Positions 18,519 through 30,327 of a stretch of 64,000 nucleotides of DNA are shown piece after piece (the first letter of the stretch is position 1; every line of letters begins with the position of its first letter). Source of the DNA: Azonexus sp. GTDB lineage: Bacteria; Pseudomonadota; Gammaproteobacteria; Burkholderiales; Rhodocyclaceae. Position numbers and translations under genes: made by a program. The notes below the pieces were generated by a model, which made no database searches, was not told the DNA's origin, and saw only the letters and a list, made by a program, of their open reading frames with translations. The stretch covers positions 372,001-436,000 of the forward strand of contig JAUYSK010000016.1 of NCBI GenBank assembly GCA_030696345.1. Reading direction: 5' to 3'.

Positions 18519-19249
18519 CTAATCCGTCACTCATGCTTTCGGCCCACAGCCTGAAAAAGCGTTACAAGGCTCGGACCGTTGTCGAGGATGTTTCCTTCGA
18601 GGTCAAGGCGGGTGAGGTCGTCGGCTTGCTCGGGCCGAATGGCGCCGGCAAGACCACCTGTTTTTACATGATTGTCGGGCTGGTTCCGTCAGATGGTGGC
18701 GATGTCTACATCGACGATGCCAAGCTGACGCACCTGCCGATGCACAGTCGTGCCAGGCTGGGGCTTTCCTATCTGCCGCAGGAAGCTTCGGTTTTTCGCA
18801 AGCTGAATGTCGAGGAAAACATCCGTGCCATCCTCGAATTGCTCAAGCTGCCCGAGAGCGAACTCAATGATCGTCTTGAAGGGTTGCTCAGCGAGTTGCA
18901 CATCGGCCATGTCCGGCACGTCAATGCGGCGGCGCTCTCGGGCGGCGAGCGTCGGCGGGTCGAAATAGCCCGGGCGCTGGCGACCAATCCGCGGTTTATC
19001 CTGCTCGATGAACCGTTTGCCGGGGTCGATCCGATTGCCGTACTGGAAATCCAGAAAATCATCCGTTTCCTCAAGGAGCGTGGAATCGGTGTGTTGATTA
19101 CCGACCACAATGTCCGTGAGACCCTTGGGATTTGCGATCACGCCTACATTATTAACGCTGGACGCGTTCTGGCCGCTGGACGGCCGGAAGAAATCGTTGA
19201 TAATGAAAGCGTACGTAAGGTTTATCTCGGCGAGCACTTCAAGCTCTGA
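18515..19249 (+). CDS. lptB: LPS export ABC transporter ATPase LptB
   Basis: A 244-residue cytoplasmic ATPase that powers lipopolysaccharide extraction by LptFG. Walker A is G-P-N-G-A-G-K-T-T, the signature [13 protein letters not shown], and Walker [11 protein letters not shown], all as in LptB. The next gene is rpoN, the conserved lptB-rpoN order. What is unusual is the upstream side: lptA/lptC/kdsC are absent and recX overlaps the start, so lptB can be read from the SOS-controlled recA promoter. Confidence 0.97.
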   Translation: MTNPSLMLSAHSLKKRYKARTVVEDVSFEVKAGEVVGLLGPNGAGKTTCFYMIVGLVPSDGGDVYIDDAKLTHLPMHSRARLGLSYLPQEASVFRKLNVEENIRAILELLKLPESELNDRLEGLLSELHIGHVRHVNAAALSGGERRRVEIARALATNPRFILLDEPFAGVDPIAVLEIQKIIRFLKERGIGVLITDHNVRETLGICDHAYIINAGRVLAAGRPEEIVDNESVRKVYLGEHFKL

Positions 19250-19276
19250 CCGAGCCGTAGCACCCGACCCCAATTG

Positions 19277-20746
19277 ATGAAGCCGGCACTCCAACTAAAA
19301 CTATCGCAGCACCTTGCACTGACGCCTCAGTTGCAGCAGTCGATCAAGCTGTTACAGCTTTCGACCGTAGAGATGCAGCAGGAAATCGAGCGCTACCTGC
19401 TCGAGAATCCAATGCTCGAACGCGATGATGATGGCGCGACCGAGACTTTTACCGCCGCCCAGCAGTTTGATTCGCCGCAGAGCAGCGAGGGCGAGCGTGA
19501 GCAACGTGTGGAACGTGAAGAGCGGGATGCCCGCGATGATCGCGAGCAAGAAGTTCCTGCGGCCCCTTCCGATGTCGACGATGACCGCTGGGCCTCGGAT
19601 GCCGGTACGTTTACCGGTGCCGGCCGGGACGAAGACGACGACAGCGACGCCCAGGATATCCACGCCGGCACCATAAGCTTGCGTGACCATCTGGGTTGGC
19701 AACTGGGCATGACCCAGCTTACCGAACGCGACCGCGCCCTTGTCCGCTTCCTGATCGAGGCACTGGACGACGATGGCTACCTCTCAGCCACGTTGCAGGA
19801 CCTGCTGGAAACCTTGCCGCCCGAATATGAAATCGAGATTGAAGAACTCGAAATCGCCCTTCACCACATTCAGCACTTCGATCCGACCGGGATTGGGGCC
19901 CGCAGCCCGCAGGAATGTCTGGCGCTGCAACTAAAGGTTTTGCCTGAAAGCGATGAGCGGACGCTCGCCATCGTTATTGTCGAGAAGCATCTGGAACTGC
20001 TCGCTGCCCGCGATTTCGCCAAGATACGCCGGTCTACCGGCTGTGACGATGAAGCGCTGAAGACGGCCCATTCCTTGATCACCAGCCTGAATCCCCGGCC
20101 TGGTGCGGGCTATGCCCAGATTGAGGCGCGCTACATCACGCCGGACGTCATCGTCAAAAAGCTGAAGGGTAAATGGACGGCCTACATCAACCCGGATGCC
20201 TACCCTCGTCTGCGCATCAATCGCCTGTACGCCGAAATTCTTGCCCGTCAGCGACGCGGCAACGGCAACCTGACCGGACAGTTGCAGGAAGCCCGTTGGC
20301 TGATCAAGAACGTGCAGCAGCGGTTCGACACCATACATCGGGTGACGCAGGCGATCGTTGACCGTCAGCGCCAGTTTTTCGAGCATGGCGAGGTCGCTAT
20401 GCGGCCGTTGGTCTTGCGCGAAATCGCCGATATTCTCGGTTTGCACGAGTCAACCGTATCGCGCGTCACCAGCCAGAAATATATGGCGACGCCGCGTGGT
20501 ATCTTTGAATTGAAATATTTCTTTGGCAGTCACGTCTCCACCGATACTGGCGGTGCGTGTTCTGCGACCGCCATCCGCGCACTGATCAGACAATTGATTG
20601 GAGCGGAGGATGGCAAGAAGCCCTTGTCGGATAGTCAATTATCCGAAATACTAGGCCAGCAGGGAATTGTTGTAGCCCGACGCACGGTTGCGAAATACCG
20701 TGAGTCGCTCAGCATCCCGCCGGTCAATTTGCGCAAGACCCTGTAG
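19277..20746 (+). CDS. rpoN: RNA polymerase sigma-54 factor RpoN
   Basis: A 489-residue sigma-54. Region I is the N-terminal Gln/Leu-rich activator-interacting segment ([14 protein letters not shown]). An acidic region II follows (about residues 70-125). The C-terminal RpoN box ([10 protein letters not shown]) recognises the -24 element. I prefer the ATG at 19277 to the TTG immediately before it. It follows lptB by 27 bases and precedes hpf, ptsN and hprK, the classical rpoN cluster linking nitrogen, PTS and envelope functions. Confidence 0.97.
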   Translation: MKPALQLKLSQHLALTPQLQQSIKLLQLSTVEMQQEIERYLLENPMLERDDDGATETFTAAQQFDSPQSSEGEREQRVEREERDARDDREQEVPAAPSDVDDDRWASDAGTFTGAGRDEDDDSDAQDIHAGTISLRDHLGWQLGMTQLTERDRALVRFLIEALDDDGYLSATLQDLLETLPPEYEIEIEELEIALHHIQHFDPTGIGARSPQECLALQLKVLPESDERTLAIVIVEKHLELLAARDFAKIRRSTGCDDEALKTAHSLITSLNPRPGAGYAQIEARYITPDVIVKKLKGKWTAYINPDAYPRLRINRLYAEILARQRRGNGNLTGQLQEARWLIKNVQQRFDTIHRVTQAIVDRQRQFFEHGEVAMRPLVLREIADILGLHESTVSRVTSQKYMATPRGIFELKYFFGSHVSTDTGGACSATAIRALIRQLIGAEDGKKPLSDSQLSEILGQQGIVVARRTVAKYRESLSIPPVNLRKTL

Positions 20747-20760
20747 AGAGAGGAGAAAAC

Positions 20761-21084
20761 ATGAATCTGCAGATCGCTGGTCACCACATCGAAGTTACTC
20801 CGGCATTACGCGAGTACGTGGAAAACAAGCTGGATCCCGTGGTTCGTCATTTTGACAAAGTTACCGGCGTGAGCGTCGTCCTGTCTGTCGAGAAGCTCAA
20901 GCAGAAGGCCGAAGTTACCGTTCACGTACCTGGTAAGGACATGCATGTCGAAGAGTCCGGCGACGATCTCTATGCCGCCATCGATGCCATGTTCGACAAG
21001 CTGGACCGCCAGGTTCTCAAATACAAGCAGAAGGTGCAGGATCACCATCGCGGTGACAAGCCTGCACTCCACGTTGCTGAGTAA
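20761..21084 (+). CDS. hpf: Ribosome hibernation promoting factor (short HPF)
   Basis: A 107-residue short-form HPF/YhbH that binds the 30S subunit and promotes 100S ribosome dimers with RMF in gammaproteobacteria. The N-terminal [16 protein letters not shown] pattern and the D-D-L-Y-A-A-I-D motif are typical. It lies 14 bases after rpoN with a GAGGAG ribosome-binding site, and ends before a strong terminator. The C-terminal dimerisation domain of long HPF is absent. Confidence 0.95.
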   Translation: MNLQIAGHHIEVTPALREYVENKLDPVVRHFDKVTGVSVVLSVEKLKQKAEVTVHVPGKDMHVEESGDDLYAAIDAMFDKLDRQVLKYKQKVQDHHRGDKPALHVAE

Positions 21085-21093
21085 GCATCGACT

Positions 21094-21126
21094 GGCCGCA
21101 GCACACTAGCTGCGGCCTTTGCTTTT
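21094..21126 (+). terminator. Rho-independent terminator after hpf
   Basis: A perfect 8-bp stem (GGCCGCAG at 21094-21101, CTGCGGCC at 21110-21117) with an 8-base loop, followed by TTTGCTTTTT. It should end much of the recA-hpf transcription before ptsN. Confidence 0.85.
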
Positions 21127-21138
21127 TCCATTTCCCAT

Positions 21139-21588
21139 ATGAACAACCCCTTAAGCAATATTCTGTCGGCTTCGCAGGTGCTTCTCGATCTCGAAGCCAG
21201 CAGCAAGAAACGGGTATTCGAGCAAGCTGGCCAGCTCTTTGAGACACATCTCGGGCTTGCCCGCTCGGTCATTTTCGACAGCTTGTTCGCTCGTGAAAAA
21301 CTTGGCTCTACCGGCCTCGGTCAAGGCATCGCGATTCCGCATGGCCGAATCAAGGGACTGAAACATGCGGCGGGCGCATTTCTGCGCTTGTCCACACCGG
21401 TGCCTTTCGACTCACCCGATGGCCGGCCGGTCAATCTGCTTTTCGTGCTCCTGGTGCCCGAGCAGGCCACCGAACAGCACTTGCAGATTCTTTCCGAACT
21501 GGCTCAGCGCTTTGCCGATCGTGCTTTCCGCGAAGCCCTGCAGGGGGCATCCGATCCGGCAGCAATCGTGGCACTTTTTCAGGGCTGA
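21139..21588 (+). CDS. ptsN: Nitrogen-PTS enzyme IIA (PtsN)
   Basis: A 149-residue EIIA-Ntr with the phosphorylatable His68 in G-I-A-I-P-H-G-R-I. It receives phosphate from the PTS-Ntr relay and regulates potassium, nitrogen and envelope stress functions by protein contacts; no sugar permease is involved. It sits between hpf and hprK as in most betaproteobacteria. The start lies 12 bases after the T-run of the terminator, so its promoter is either inside hpf or it depends on read-through. Confidence 0.96.
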   Translation: MNNPLSNILSASQVLLDLEASSKKRVFEQAGQLFETHLGLARSVIFDSLFAREKLGSTGLGQGIAIPHGRIKGLKHAAGAFLRLSTPVPFDSPDGRPVNLLFVLLVPEQATEQHLQILSELAQRFADRAFREALQGASDPAAIVALFQG

Positions 21589-21597
21589 TCGACGCCT

Positions 21598-22533
21598 GTG
21601 CGCCACATCAACCTGGTTCAGCTCTACGAGGATAACCGCGAAAAGCTGTTGCTGAGCTGGGTGATTGGCCAGCAGAACGACCGTCGTATCGAGATCAAGC
21701 TCTCAAACAATTACGGGGCAGATGTTGTTGGCCATATCAACATCATCCATCCCGAGCGTTTGCAGGTTATGGGGCAGGCGGAATATGAGTGGGTAGAGCG
21801 AATTGGCGAGCGCCGCTTCAATCAACTGTTTCAGGATCTGCTCGGCGCCCAGCCACCGGCAGTCATCGTCGCCGACGGACTGACGCCACCCGAACTGCTG
21901 GTTGAAGCCTGTACCCAGTCGGGTACGCCGATGATTCTCTCGCCCAAGCCCTGTTCAGCGGTCATCGACCTGTTACGTATTTATCTTTCTGCCCGGTTGG
22001 CAGACACAGTGAACCTGCATGGCGTCTTCATGGATGTGCTCGGCATGGGTGTGCTGATCACTGGCGAATCCGGGGTTGGCAAGTCGGAACTGGCGCTTGA
22101 GCTTATTTCCCGGGGGCATGGTTTGGTTGCCGACGATGTCGTCGAAATGGCTCGCATCGCTCCGGCCACGATTGATGGTCGTTGCCCCGGCATGTTGCGG
22201 GACTTTCTTGAAGTACGTGGGCTCGGACTGCTCAATATCCGGACGATCTTTGGCGAAACTGCCTCACGCCGGAAAATGCGGCTGAAGCTGATTGTCCATT
22301 TGCAAAAAACAGTGGCGGCAAGCGACGCGCCCCGCCTTCCACTTGACGCCCAGACACAGGAAGTACTCGGCGTGCCCATCCGCAAGGTGGTCATTCCCGT
22401 TGCTGCCGGGCGTAACCTTGCTGTGTTGCTGGAAGCGGCTGTCCGCAATACGATTCTGCAGTTGCGGGGTATCGACAGCATGCAGGATTTCATGGACCGT
22501 CAGCAAAGGATGATGCTTGACGACGAAGCTTGA
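21598..22533 (+). CDS. hprK: HPr kinase/phosphorylase
   Basis: A 311-residue bifunctional HPr kinase/phosphorylase. Walker A is G-E-S-G-V-G-K-S (residues 156-163), the conserved D-D-V-V-E motif follows near residue 180, and the HprK signature is at the E-V-R-G-L-G-L-L-N segment. It modifies HPr on a serine and, in betaproteobacteria, couples PTS state to other regulation. It starts with GTG nine bases after ptsN. The usual neighbour rapZ is not found; a PsiF-like gene follows instead. Confidence 0.97.
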   Translation: MRHINLVQLYEDNREKLLLSWVIGQQNDRRIEIKLSNNYGADVVGHINIIHPERLQVMGQAEYEWVERIGERRFNQLFQDLLGAQPPAVIVADGLTPPELLVEACTQSGTPMILSPKPCSAVIDLLRIYLSARLADTVNLHGVFMDVLGMGVLITGESGVGKSELALELISRGHGLVADDVVEMARIAPATIDGRCPGMLRDFLEVRGLGLLNIRTIFGETASRRKMRLKLIVHLQKTVAASDAPRLPLDAQTQEVLGVPIRKVVIPVAAGRNLAVLLEAAVRNTILQLRGIDSMQDFMDRQQRMMLDDEA

Positions 22534-22581
22534 ATGAATGATAGTTGCCCGGCATTTCAACCAGACCGAGGGGACTTACCA

Positions 22582-22851
22582 ATGAAGAAATTGATCAGCC
22601 TGTTGCTCGTGGCCTTTGCTACAACTTCTGTTTACGCTGCTGACGACTGTGCCGCCCGCGCCGCCGAAAAGAAGCTGGCCGGTGCGGCCAAGAACAGTTT
22701 CATGAAGAAGTGCGAAGCCGACACTCAGGCACCGCAGGAAAACGCCGCCTGTGCGGCAACTGCCAAGGAAAAGAAGCTGGCCGGCGCAGCCAAGAACAGT
22801 TTCATGAAAAAATGCGCGGCTGATGCCCAAGCTGGTGCCGCCGCGAAGTAA
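22582..22851 (+). CDS. PsiF-repeat exported small protein
   Basis: An 89-residue protein with a signal peptide (about residues 1-18, ending V-Y-A) and two almost identical copies of a Cys-containing repeat, K-K-L-A-G-A-A-K-N-S-F-M-K-K-C, about 35 residues apart. This is the PsiF repeat, named for an E. coli phosphate-starvation-inducible protein of unknown function. The ATG at 22582 has a GAGGGGAC ribosome-binding site; the in-frame start at 22534 overlaps the hprK end and is unlikely. Periplasmic location is expected. Confidence 0.88.
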   Translation: MKKLISLLLVAFATTSVYAADDCAARAAEKKLAGAAKNSFMKKCEADTQAPQENAACAATAKEKKLAGAAKNSFMKKCAADAQAGAAAK

Positions 22852-22875
22852 TCAGGATTTATTCGGAATCTGGAT

Positions 22876-22900
22876 CGGCCATCTGAGGATGGCCGGTTTT
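22876..22900. terminator. Terminator between psiF-like and cyclase genes
   Basis: A perfect 8-bp stem (CGGCCATC at 22876-22883, GATGGCCG at 22888-22895) with a 4-base loop TGAG, then GTTTTGGTTT on the forward strand. It lies in the 52-base gap between convergent genes and most clearly serves the forward gene. Confidence 0.75.
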
Positions 22901-22903
22901 GGT

Positions 22904-23803
22904 TTACAGATGTTCGAAATCAGCGCTGTCGCTGCTCGCATCATTGCCTGAACTACCGAAGCAGATCCGGCCGCTGCCTTCAAGCAGCAATTCATTGCGT
23001 CGAACCATGACTTCCCGGCGCCCGGCAAGCTTGGTAAAACAGCCGTTAGTGCTGGTATCGACCAGATAGTAACCATCCGCCCGTCTTTCAATGCGGGCAT
23101 GCTGTCGCGATGCCTTGCGGTCCTCGATCACCAGCTTGTTGCCGAGATCGCGGCCCAGAGTCAGGACTGGGGTCTTGTCGTCAAGCAGGAAGGCTTTTCC
23201 ATGGTAACGGACGCAAAGACGATCGGCCGGCGTGGTGCTGGGGGTTCCGAAGGCTGAGTGTGAGCTGGCACCCAGCACCTCATGGGCCGCCCAATGAATC
23301 AGGAACAGGTCCAGTGTGCGCCCGTCTTCCGGAAGGTTGCCAAGCTCGGGCATGGGGCGCAGGCTGATCGAAACGTGATCGGCCAGGTCTGTGGCCAGTA
23401 CAGAACTGCCGAGAATCTGGTCGCGTCGGGCAATACCGGCGATTCGCGCGGCATTGGTGACGACTTCACCACTGAGCTTGTCGTCTTCTTCGGTCACCAT
23501 TCCAGCGTGCAGACCGATCCGGATGGTCAGTTTGAGCCCGGAGACGGGTGGCAAATCGGCGATCCGTTGCTGCATGTCAATTGCCGCCTGACAGGCATCT
23601 TCGGCTGTCTCAAAAGCCGCCAGCAATTCATCCCCAACGATCTTGACGGTGCGACCACGATAACCATCGATCGAGCGCTTCATGCGCTTCAGGCAACGCT
23701 CGACCGCATGCATGGCCTCGGTGTCGCCAAGGCGCTCGAACAGGCCGGCGCTCCCGGAAACATCGGCATACATTACAACCAGCTTTACTTGCTTGGCGGT
23801 CAT
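22904..23803 (-). CDS. Class III nucleotide cyclase-like protein with FHA domain
   Basis: A 299-residue cytoplasmic protein. Residues about 5-180 form an adenylate/guanylate cyclase-like homology domain with both metal-binding Asp residues, Asp14 (Y-A-D-V-S-G) and Asp58 (K-I-V-G-D-E). Residues about 205-285 form an FHA domain with the G-R-D-L-G-N, R-x-A-S-R-Q-H-A and D-T-S-T-N-G phosphothreonine-binding motifs. The fusion suggests a cyclase controlled by a Ser/Thr-phosphorylated partner, but no Ser/Thr kinase or phosphatase gene is nearby. Whether it is an active cyclase needs assay. It stands alone, convergent with the psiF-like gene. Confidence 0.9.
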   Translation of the reverse strand: MTAKQVKLVVMYADVSGSAGLFERLGDTEAMHAVERCLKRMKRSIDGYRGRTVKIVGDELLAAFETAEDACQAAIDMQQRIADLPPVSGLKLTIRIGLHAGMVTEEDDKLSGEVVTNAARIAGIARRDQILGSSVLATDLADHVSISLRPMPELGNLPEDGRTLDLFLIHWAAHEVLGASSHSAFGTPSTTPADRLCVRYHGKAFLLDDKTPVLTLGRDLGNKLVIEDRKASRQHARIERRADGYYLVDTSTNGCFTKLAGRREVMVRRNELLLEGSGRICFGSSGNDASSDSADFEHL

Positions 23804-23867
23804 CGAGGGAAGAGATTTCGTGAGTTTTCTGAATCGCGATTATATGACGAAGACCCGAGCTTACGCA

Positions 23868-24731
23868 TTATGCCGAAAGGCTTAGCGGGATGGTCCCGGT
23901 GATGAGCATCTCGGGCGTATCGAAAGCAATATCACCCTCTTCAACGGGGGTGTCGAGGGTCAGCCCCTGAAAATCGAAGAGTTTGTTATCAGCAAGGTGT
24001 GAGGGAACGATGTGTTGCATGGCGGTGAAAACCGACTCGGTGCGGCCTGGATAGCGTTTGTCCCAGTCCTGCATCATTTCCTTGATTTTTTGCCGCTGAA
24101 GGTTCTCCTGTGAGCCGCAAAGGTTGCAGGGGATGATCGGAAACTCCATACCGCGGGCGAATTTCGCGATGTCGCTCTCCGGACAATAGGCCAGCGGGCG
24201 AATCACAATATGGGCCTTGTCATCAGTGACCAGTTTGGGTGGCATGGCCTTCAGCTTGCCACCGAAAATCATGTTGAGAATCAGCGTATGCACCATGTCG
24301 TCGCGGTGATGGCCAAGAGCGATCTTGTTGGCGCCGAGTTCCTTGGCGGTACGATAAATGACTCCCCGGCGCAGCCGCGAACAGAGCGAGCATGTTGTTT
24401 TGCCCTCAGGAATCTTTTCCTTGACGATCGAATAGGTGTCAGCTTCGACGATGCGATATTCAATGCCGATTGATGCAAAGTATGCCGGCAGAACATCGGC
24501 TGGAAAACCCGGCTGCTTCTGGTCAAGATTCATCGCGATCAACCTGAATTTGACCGGCGCACGCTGCTGCAGCGCCATCAACATTGCCAGCAAGGTGTAC
24601 GAATCCTTGCCGCCAGAACAGCAGACAAGAACGGTGTCACCGTCCTCGATCATCTTGTAGTCACCGATCGCCTTGCCGGTGAGGCCCTCAAGACGTTTAC
24701 GGAGTTTTTGCAGGTTGTGCGATTGGGGCAT
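23868..24731 (-). CDS. ttcA: tRNA 2-thiocytidine(32) synthetase TtcA
   Basis: A 287-residue tRNA thiolase that converts C32 to 2-thiocytidine in some tRNAs. The PP-loop S-G-G-K-D-S binds ATP (residues 39-44). The two C-x-x-C pairs, C-S-L-C in the centre and C-N-L-C downstream, supply the iron-sulfur cluster ligands expected for TtcA. Length is slightly below the E. coli protein (311). It lies 74 bases after the hybrid kinase gene on the same strand; a long hairpin occupies that gap. Confidence 0.95.
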   Translation of the reverse strand: MPQSHNLQKLRKRLEGLTGKAIGDYKMIEDGDTVLVCCSGGKDSYTLLAMLMALQQRAPVKFRLIAMNLDQKQPGFPADVLPAYFASIGIEYRIVEADTYSIVKEKIPEGKTTCSLCSRLRRGVIYRTAKELGANKIALGHHRDDMVHTLILNMIFGGKLKAMPPKLVTDDKAHIVIRPLAYCPESDIAKFARGMEFPIIPCNLCGSQENLQRQKIKEMMQDWDKRYPGRTESVFTAMQHIVPSHLADNKLFDFQGLTLDTPVEEGDIAFDTPEMLITGTIPLSLSA

Positions 24732-24745
24732 GGGATGGTCGCTGA

Positions 24746-24775
24746 ATTGGCCTGACGCGAGCGTTAGAGGCCAAT
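24746..24775. repeat. Hairpin upstream of ttcA
   Basis: Inverted repeat ATTGGCCT (24746-24753) / AGGCCAAT (24768-24775), with an inner ACGC-GA-GCGT stem. There is no T-run on either side, so it is not a typical terminator; it could shape the 5' end of the ttcA message or be the relic of one. Confidence 0.45.
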
Positions 24776-24805
24776 CGCTGCGGTGAACCTTGAAATCGGT
24801 GCAGT

Positions 24806-27916
<3,111 letters not shown>

Positions 27917-27928
27917 ATCGGTGGAGAC

Positions 27929-29071
27929 TTAATCCTCGCCCAGATAGGTGATTGTCATCGTCTGATTGTGCAGTTTGCAGGAAGAGCCCGGCGTAAAAGG
28001 GCTGATTTCGCCATAGGAGTAAAAGCCGGTAAGCACAGCCTTGTTGCTGAAAACGTCGCCAACAGCCTCGACTTCTTCGTCCACACGATTCCCCATGACC
28101 AGCTTACGGCCAACGCAGCTGACCAGAATGGCGACCCCTTCGCCTGTCGAACCAAACATTGCAGCAGCTGCTTCGGCAGCAGCCTCGGCGCCGTTGACGA
28201 GTTTGTCGGTGCTGGCATGCATCAGTTTCAGGTAGCCATCGGGATTGATTTCACCAGCCAGGGTCAGGCTTCCAGTCGCCTCATCGACGCCAAGAATGGT
28301 ACGGATCAGACCGATGCTGTTGTGGTCTTCACCAAGCATGGCAAAGGGGAAAAGCAGACCGGAAGCAGGCAGATCCTTGGCGTGTTCGCCGAGATAGCGT
28401 TTATAGACTTCCAGGGCCGGTTCGCCATCCAGTTCAAAAAGCACATTGCTTTCGCAGCGAGTTACCCGTCGGGCCGGCCCGAAAGGCTCCCAGCCACCAA
28501 ACGAGCCGTGAGCAAAGCGCAGGCGATCACCGCACAGGCCGACCGCAACCACCTTGTCATCGGCCACCCCTTCCTGGCCAAGCGTGAAGGTCTGCTTGAA
28601 GGCGCCGCCATCGCCGGCTAGTCCGCCGGTAATTGGAATGGCGTTGCCAACGACGCTGGTAATGCCATCAAGCAGGGCACTGCCATTGATCTTTACGCCG
28701 GGTCCGAAAACCAGTACTGCCTTGAGGTCGACCGCAGCAATCTGCTTGCCAATTCGCTCGCCGGCAGCAAAAGAGTCATCCATGCCGGCCATGCGGGTAG
28801 AGCCCTGAGTCATGCGGACATGATCAAAATGCATGGCTGTGACGGTACAGGTGCCGTCATCAACGCCATCCGGTGTGATTTCTCCGGCGGTGGAGCAACC
28901 CAGCAGACAGGCTTGCGGGAAGGCCGCACGCAGGGTGTCTGCCAGCTCGGGGGCGGTGATGTGTTCAACCGAACCAAAGACCAGCAAAAGCCCGGGCGCG
29001 TTGTTCTGCTGAGTGGCTAACTTGCTGGCCAGATCAGCAGGTTTGCGGGCAATTATTTGTTTGACGTGCAT
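27929..29071 (-). CDS. FIST-domain signalling protein
   Basis: A 380-residue protein with FIST_N (about residues 25-215) and FIST_C (about 220-365) domains. Motifs include the C-S-T-A-G-E-I turn, the G-L-A-G-D-G-G segment and the C-terminal G-F-Y-S-Y-G-E-I-S-P. FIST proteins are thought to bind small ligands, possibly amino acids, and to feed signalling proteins. The ATG at 29071 follows a GGAGGAG ribosome-binding site; an in-frame start at 29182 would run into the divergent methyltransferase gene. It is the first gene of a two-gene operon with the hybrid kinase. Confidence 0.92.
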   Translation of the reverse strand: MHVKQIIARKPADLASKLATQQNNAPGLLLVFGSVEHITAPELADTLRAAFPQACLLGCSTAGEITPDGVDDGTCTVTAMHFDHVRMTQGSTRMAGMDDSFAAGERIGKQIAAVDLKAVLVFGPGVKINGSALLDGITSVVGNAIPITGGLAGDGGAFKQTFTLGQEGVADDKVVAVGLCGDRLRFAHGSFGGWEPFGPARRVTRCESNVLFELDGEPALEVYKRYLGEHAKDLPASGLLFPFAMLGEDHNSIGLIRTILGVDEATGSLTLAGEINPDGYLKLMHASTDKLVNGAEAAAEAAAAMFGSTGEGVAILVSCVGRKLVMGNRVDEEVEAVGDVFSNKAVLTGFYSYGEISPFTPGSSCKLHNQTMTITYLGED

Positions 29072-29166
29072 GTTTGTCTCCTCCCGAATGCCGGAATGAA
29101 AAAATAGCACATGGCGGCGTCCGTTTCTCGTATTGATCGCTAAAATCCGCGTTTTATTGAGGTCAT
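29072..29166. other. Divergent promoter region, FIST operon / midA-like gene
   Basis: A 95-base gap between divergent genes. It must contain promoters for both. A TAAAAT hexamer near 29140 is a candidate -10 for the forward gene; no other element is convincing. Confidence 0.4.
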
Positions 29167-30327
29167 ATGAAAAATCTGCCAATCCCCGACCCGGATGCGC
29201 TGGCGCATAGTCGGCGCCTGCAAGAGTGCCTTTCCCAGGAAATCGCTGCCGCAGGTGGCTGGGTTTCGTTTGCCCGCTTCATGGAACAGTTGCTCTACGC
29301 GCCGGGCTTGGGTTATTACGCCGCTGGCGCAAGAAAATTTGGTGCGGCCGGGGATTTCGTCACTGCGCCTGAGATGAGCGGTCTGTTTGGACAAGCATTG
29401 GCTCGCCAAGTCCGCCAGGTAATGGCGCTGTCGACGCCGGTTGTCCTGGAGGTCGGTGCTGGGTCCGGACGTCTGGCGGCTGACCTGTTGCTCGAACTGG
29501 AGCGCTTGCAGAGCCTGCCGGAGCGATATTTCATTCTCGATCTTTCGGCTGACCTGCGCCAACGGCAACGCGAAACCATCGCTCAGGCGGCTCCCCATCT
29601 ACAGGAACGGGTCGAATGGCTGGATTGCCTGCCGGAAACCTTTTCCGGCGTGGTTGTGGCCAACGAATTGCTCGATGCCATGCCCGCCAATATCGTTGCG
29701 TGGCGAGAAGACGGCATTTATGAGCGCGGCGTGGCGGTCGATGCTGACGGATGTTTCACGTGGATCGAAAAGCCAGCCAGAGGTTCGTTGCGCCTTGCCG
29801 CCGAGGAAATTGGTGAGCAGTGCAGTCTGCCGCCCGGCTTCGAGAGTGAAATCAGTCTGTCAAACCGGGCTTGGGCTGCGGAATGGGGACATCGCCTCCA
29901 ACGGGGGGCCCTGTTGCTGATTGACTATGGCTTTCCCCGCGGCGAGTTTTATCACCAGCAACGGGCTCGCGGTACCCTGATGTGTCATTACCGCCACCAT
30001 TCTCATCCCGATCCGTTTTATTTGCCGGGATTGCAGGATGTCACGGTGCACGTCGATTTCACGGCAATTATTTCAGCCGCTCACGGCGCTGGGCTGGAAC
30101 TGTTTGGCTATACCAATCAGGGACAATTCCTGCTGAATTGCGGCATTCTGGAATGCCTGGCGGAAATACCCAATGCGTCAGTCGAATACATTCGCGCGGC
30201 GGGTGCGGTCAACAAGCTGTTGATGCCGCATGAGATGGGTGAAATGTTCAAGGTGATCGCCCTCGGGCGCGGCATTGACGAAACCCTATGCGGCTTCGCC
30301 AGCGGCGACCAGAGTCGCCGTCTCTAA
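29167..30327 (+). CDS. SAM-dependent methyltransferase, MidA/NDUFAF7 family
   Basis: A 386-residue protein of the COG1565 family. The SAM-binding motif I is L-E-V-G-A-G-S-G-R-L-A near residue 98, followed by V-V-A-N-E-L-L-D-A-M-P, and L-L-I-D-Y-G-F-P-R is typical. The eukaryotic relative NDUFAF7 methylates an arginine of a complex I subunit; the bacterial target is not established. The gene ends directly at the stop of the convergent gene. A parS-like sequence lies inside it (29752-29767). Confidence 0.93.
   Translation: MKNLPIPDPDALAHSRRLQECLSQEIAAAGGWVSFARFMEQLLYAPGLGYYAAGARKFGAAGDFVTAPEMSGLFGQALARQVRQVMALSTPVVLEVGAGSGRLAADLLLELERLQSLPERYFILDLSADLRQRQRETIAQAAPHLQERVEWLDCLPETFSGVVVANELLDAMPANIVAWREDGIYERGVAVDADGCFTWIEKPARGSLRLAAEEIGEQCSLPPGFESEISLSNRAWAAEWGHRLQRGALLLIDYGFPRGEFYHQQRARGTLMCHYRHHSHPDPFYLPGLQDVTVHVDFTAIISAAHGAGLELFGYTNQGQFLLNCGILECLAEIPNASVEYIRAAGAVNKLLMPHEMGEMFKVIALGRGIDETLCGFASGDQSRRL
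29752..29767. promoter_or_regulatory. parS-like sequence (site D)
   Basis: TGTTTCACGTGGATCG, 13 of 16 matches to the ParB consensus with an intact left half and CACGTG core but an imperfect right half. It lies inside the methyltransferase coding sequence. It is the weakest of the four candidates because the palindrome is broken. Confidence 0.3.
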
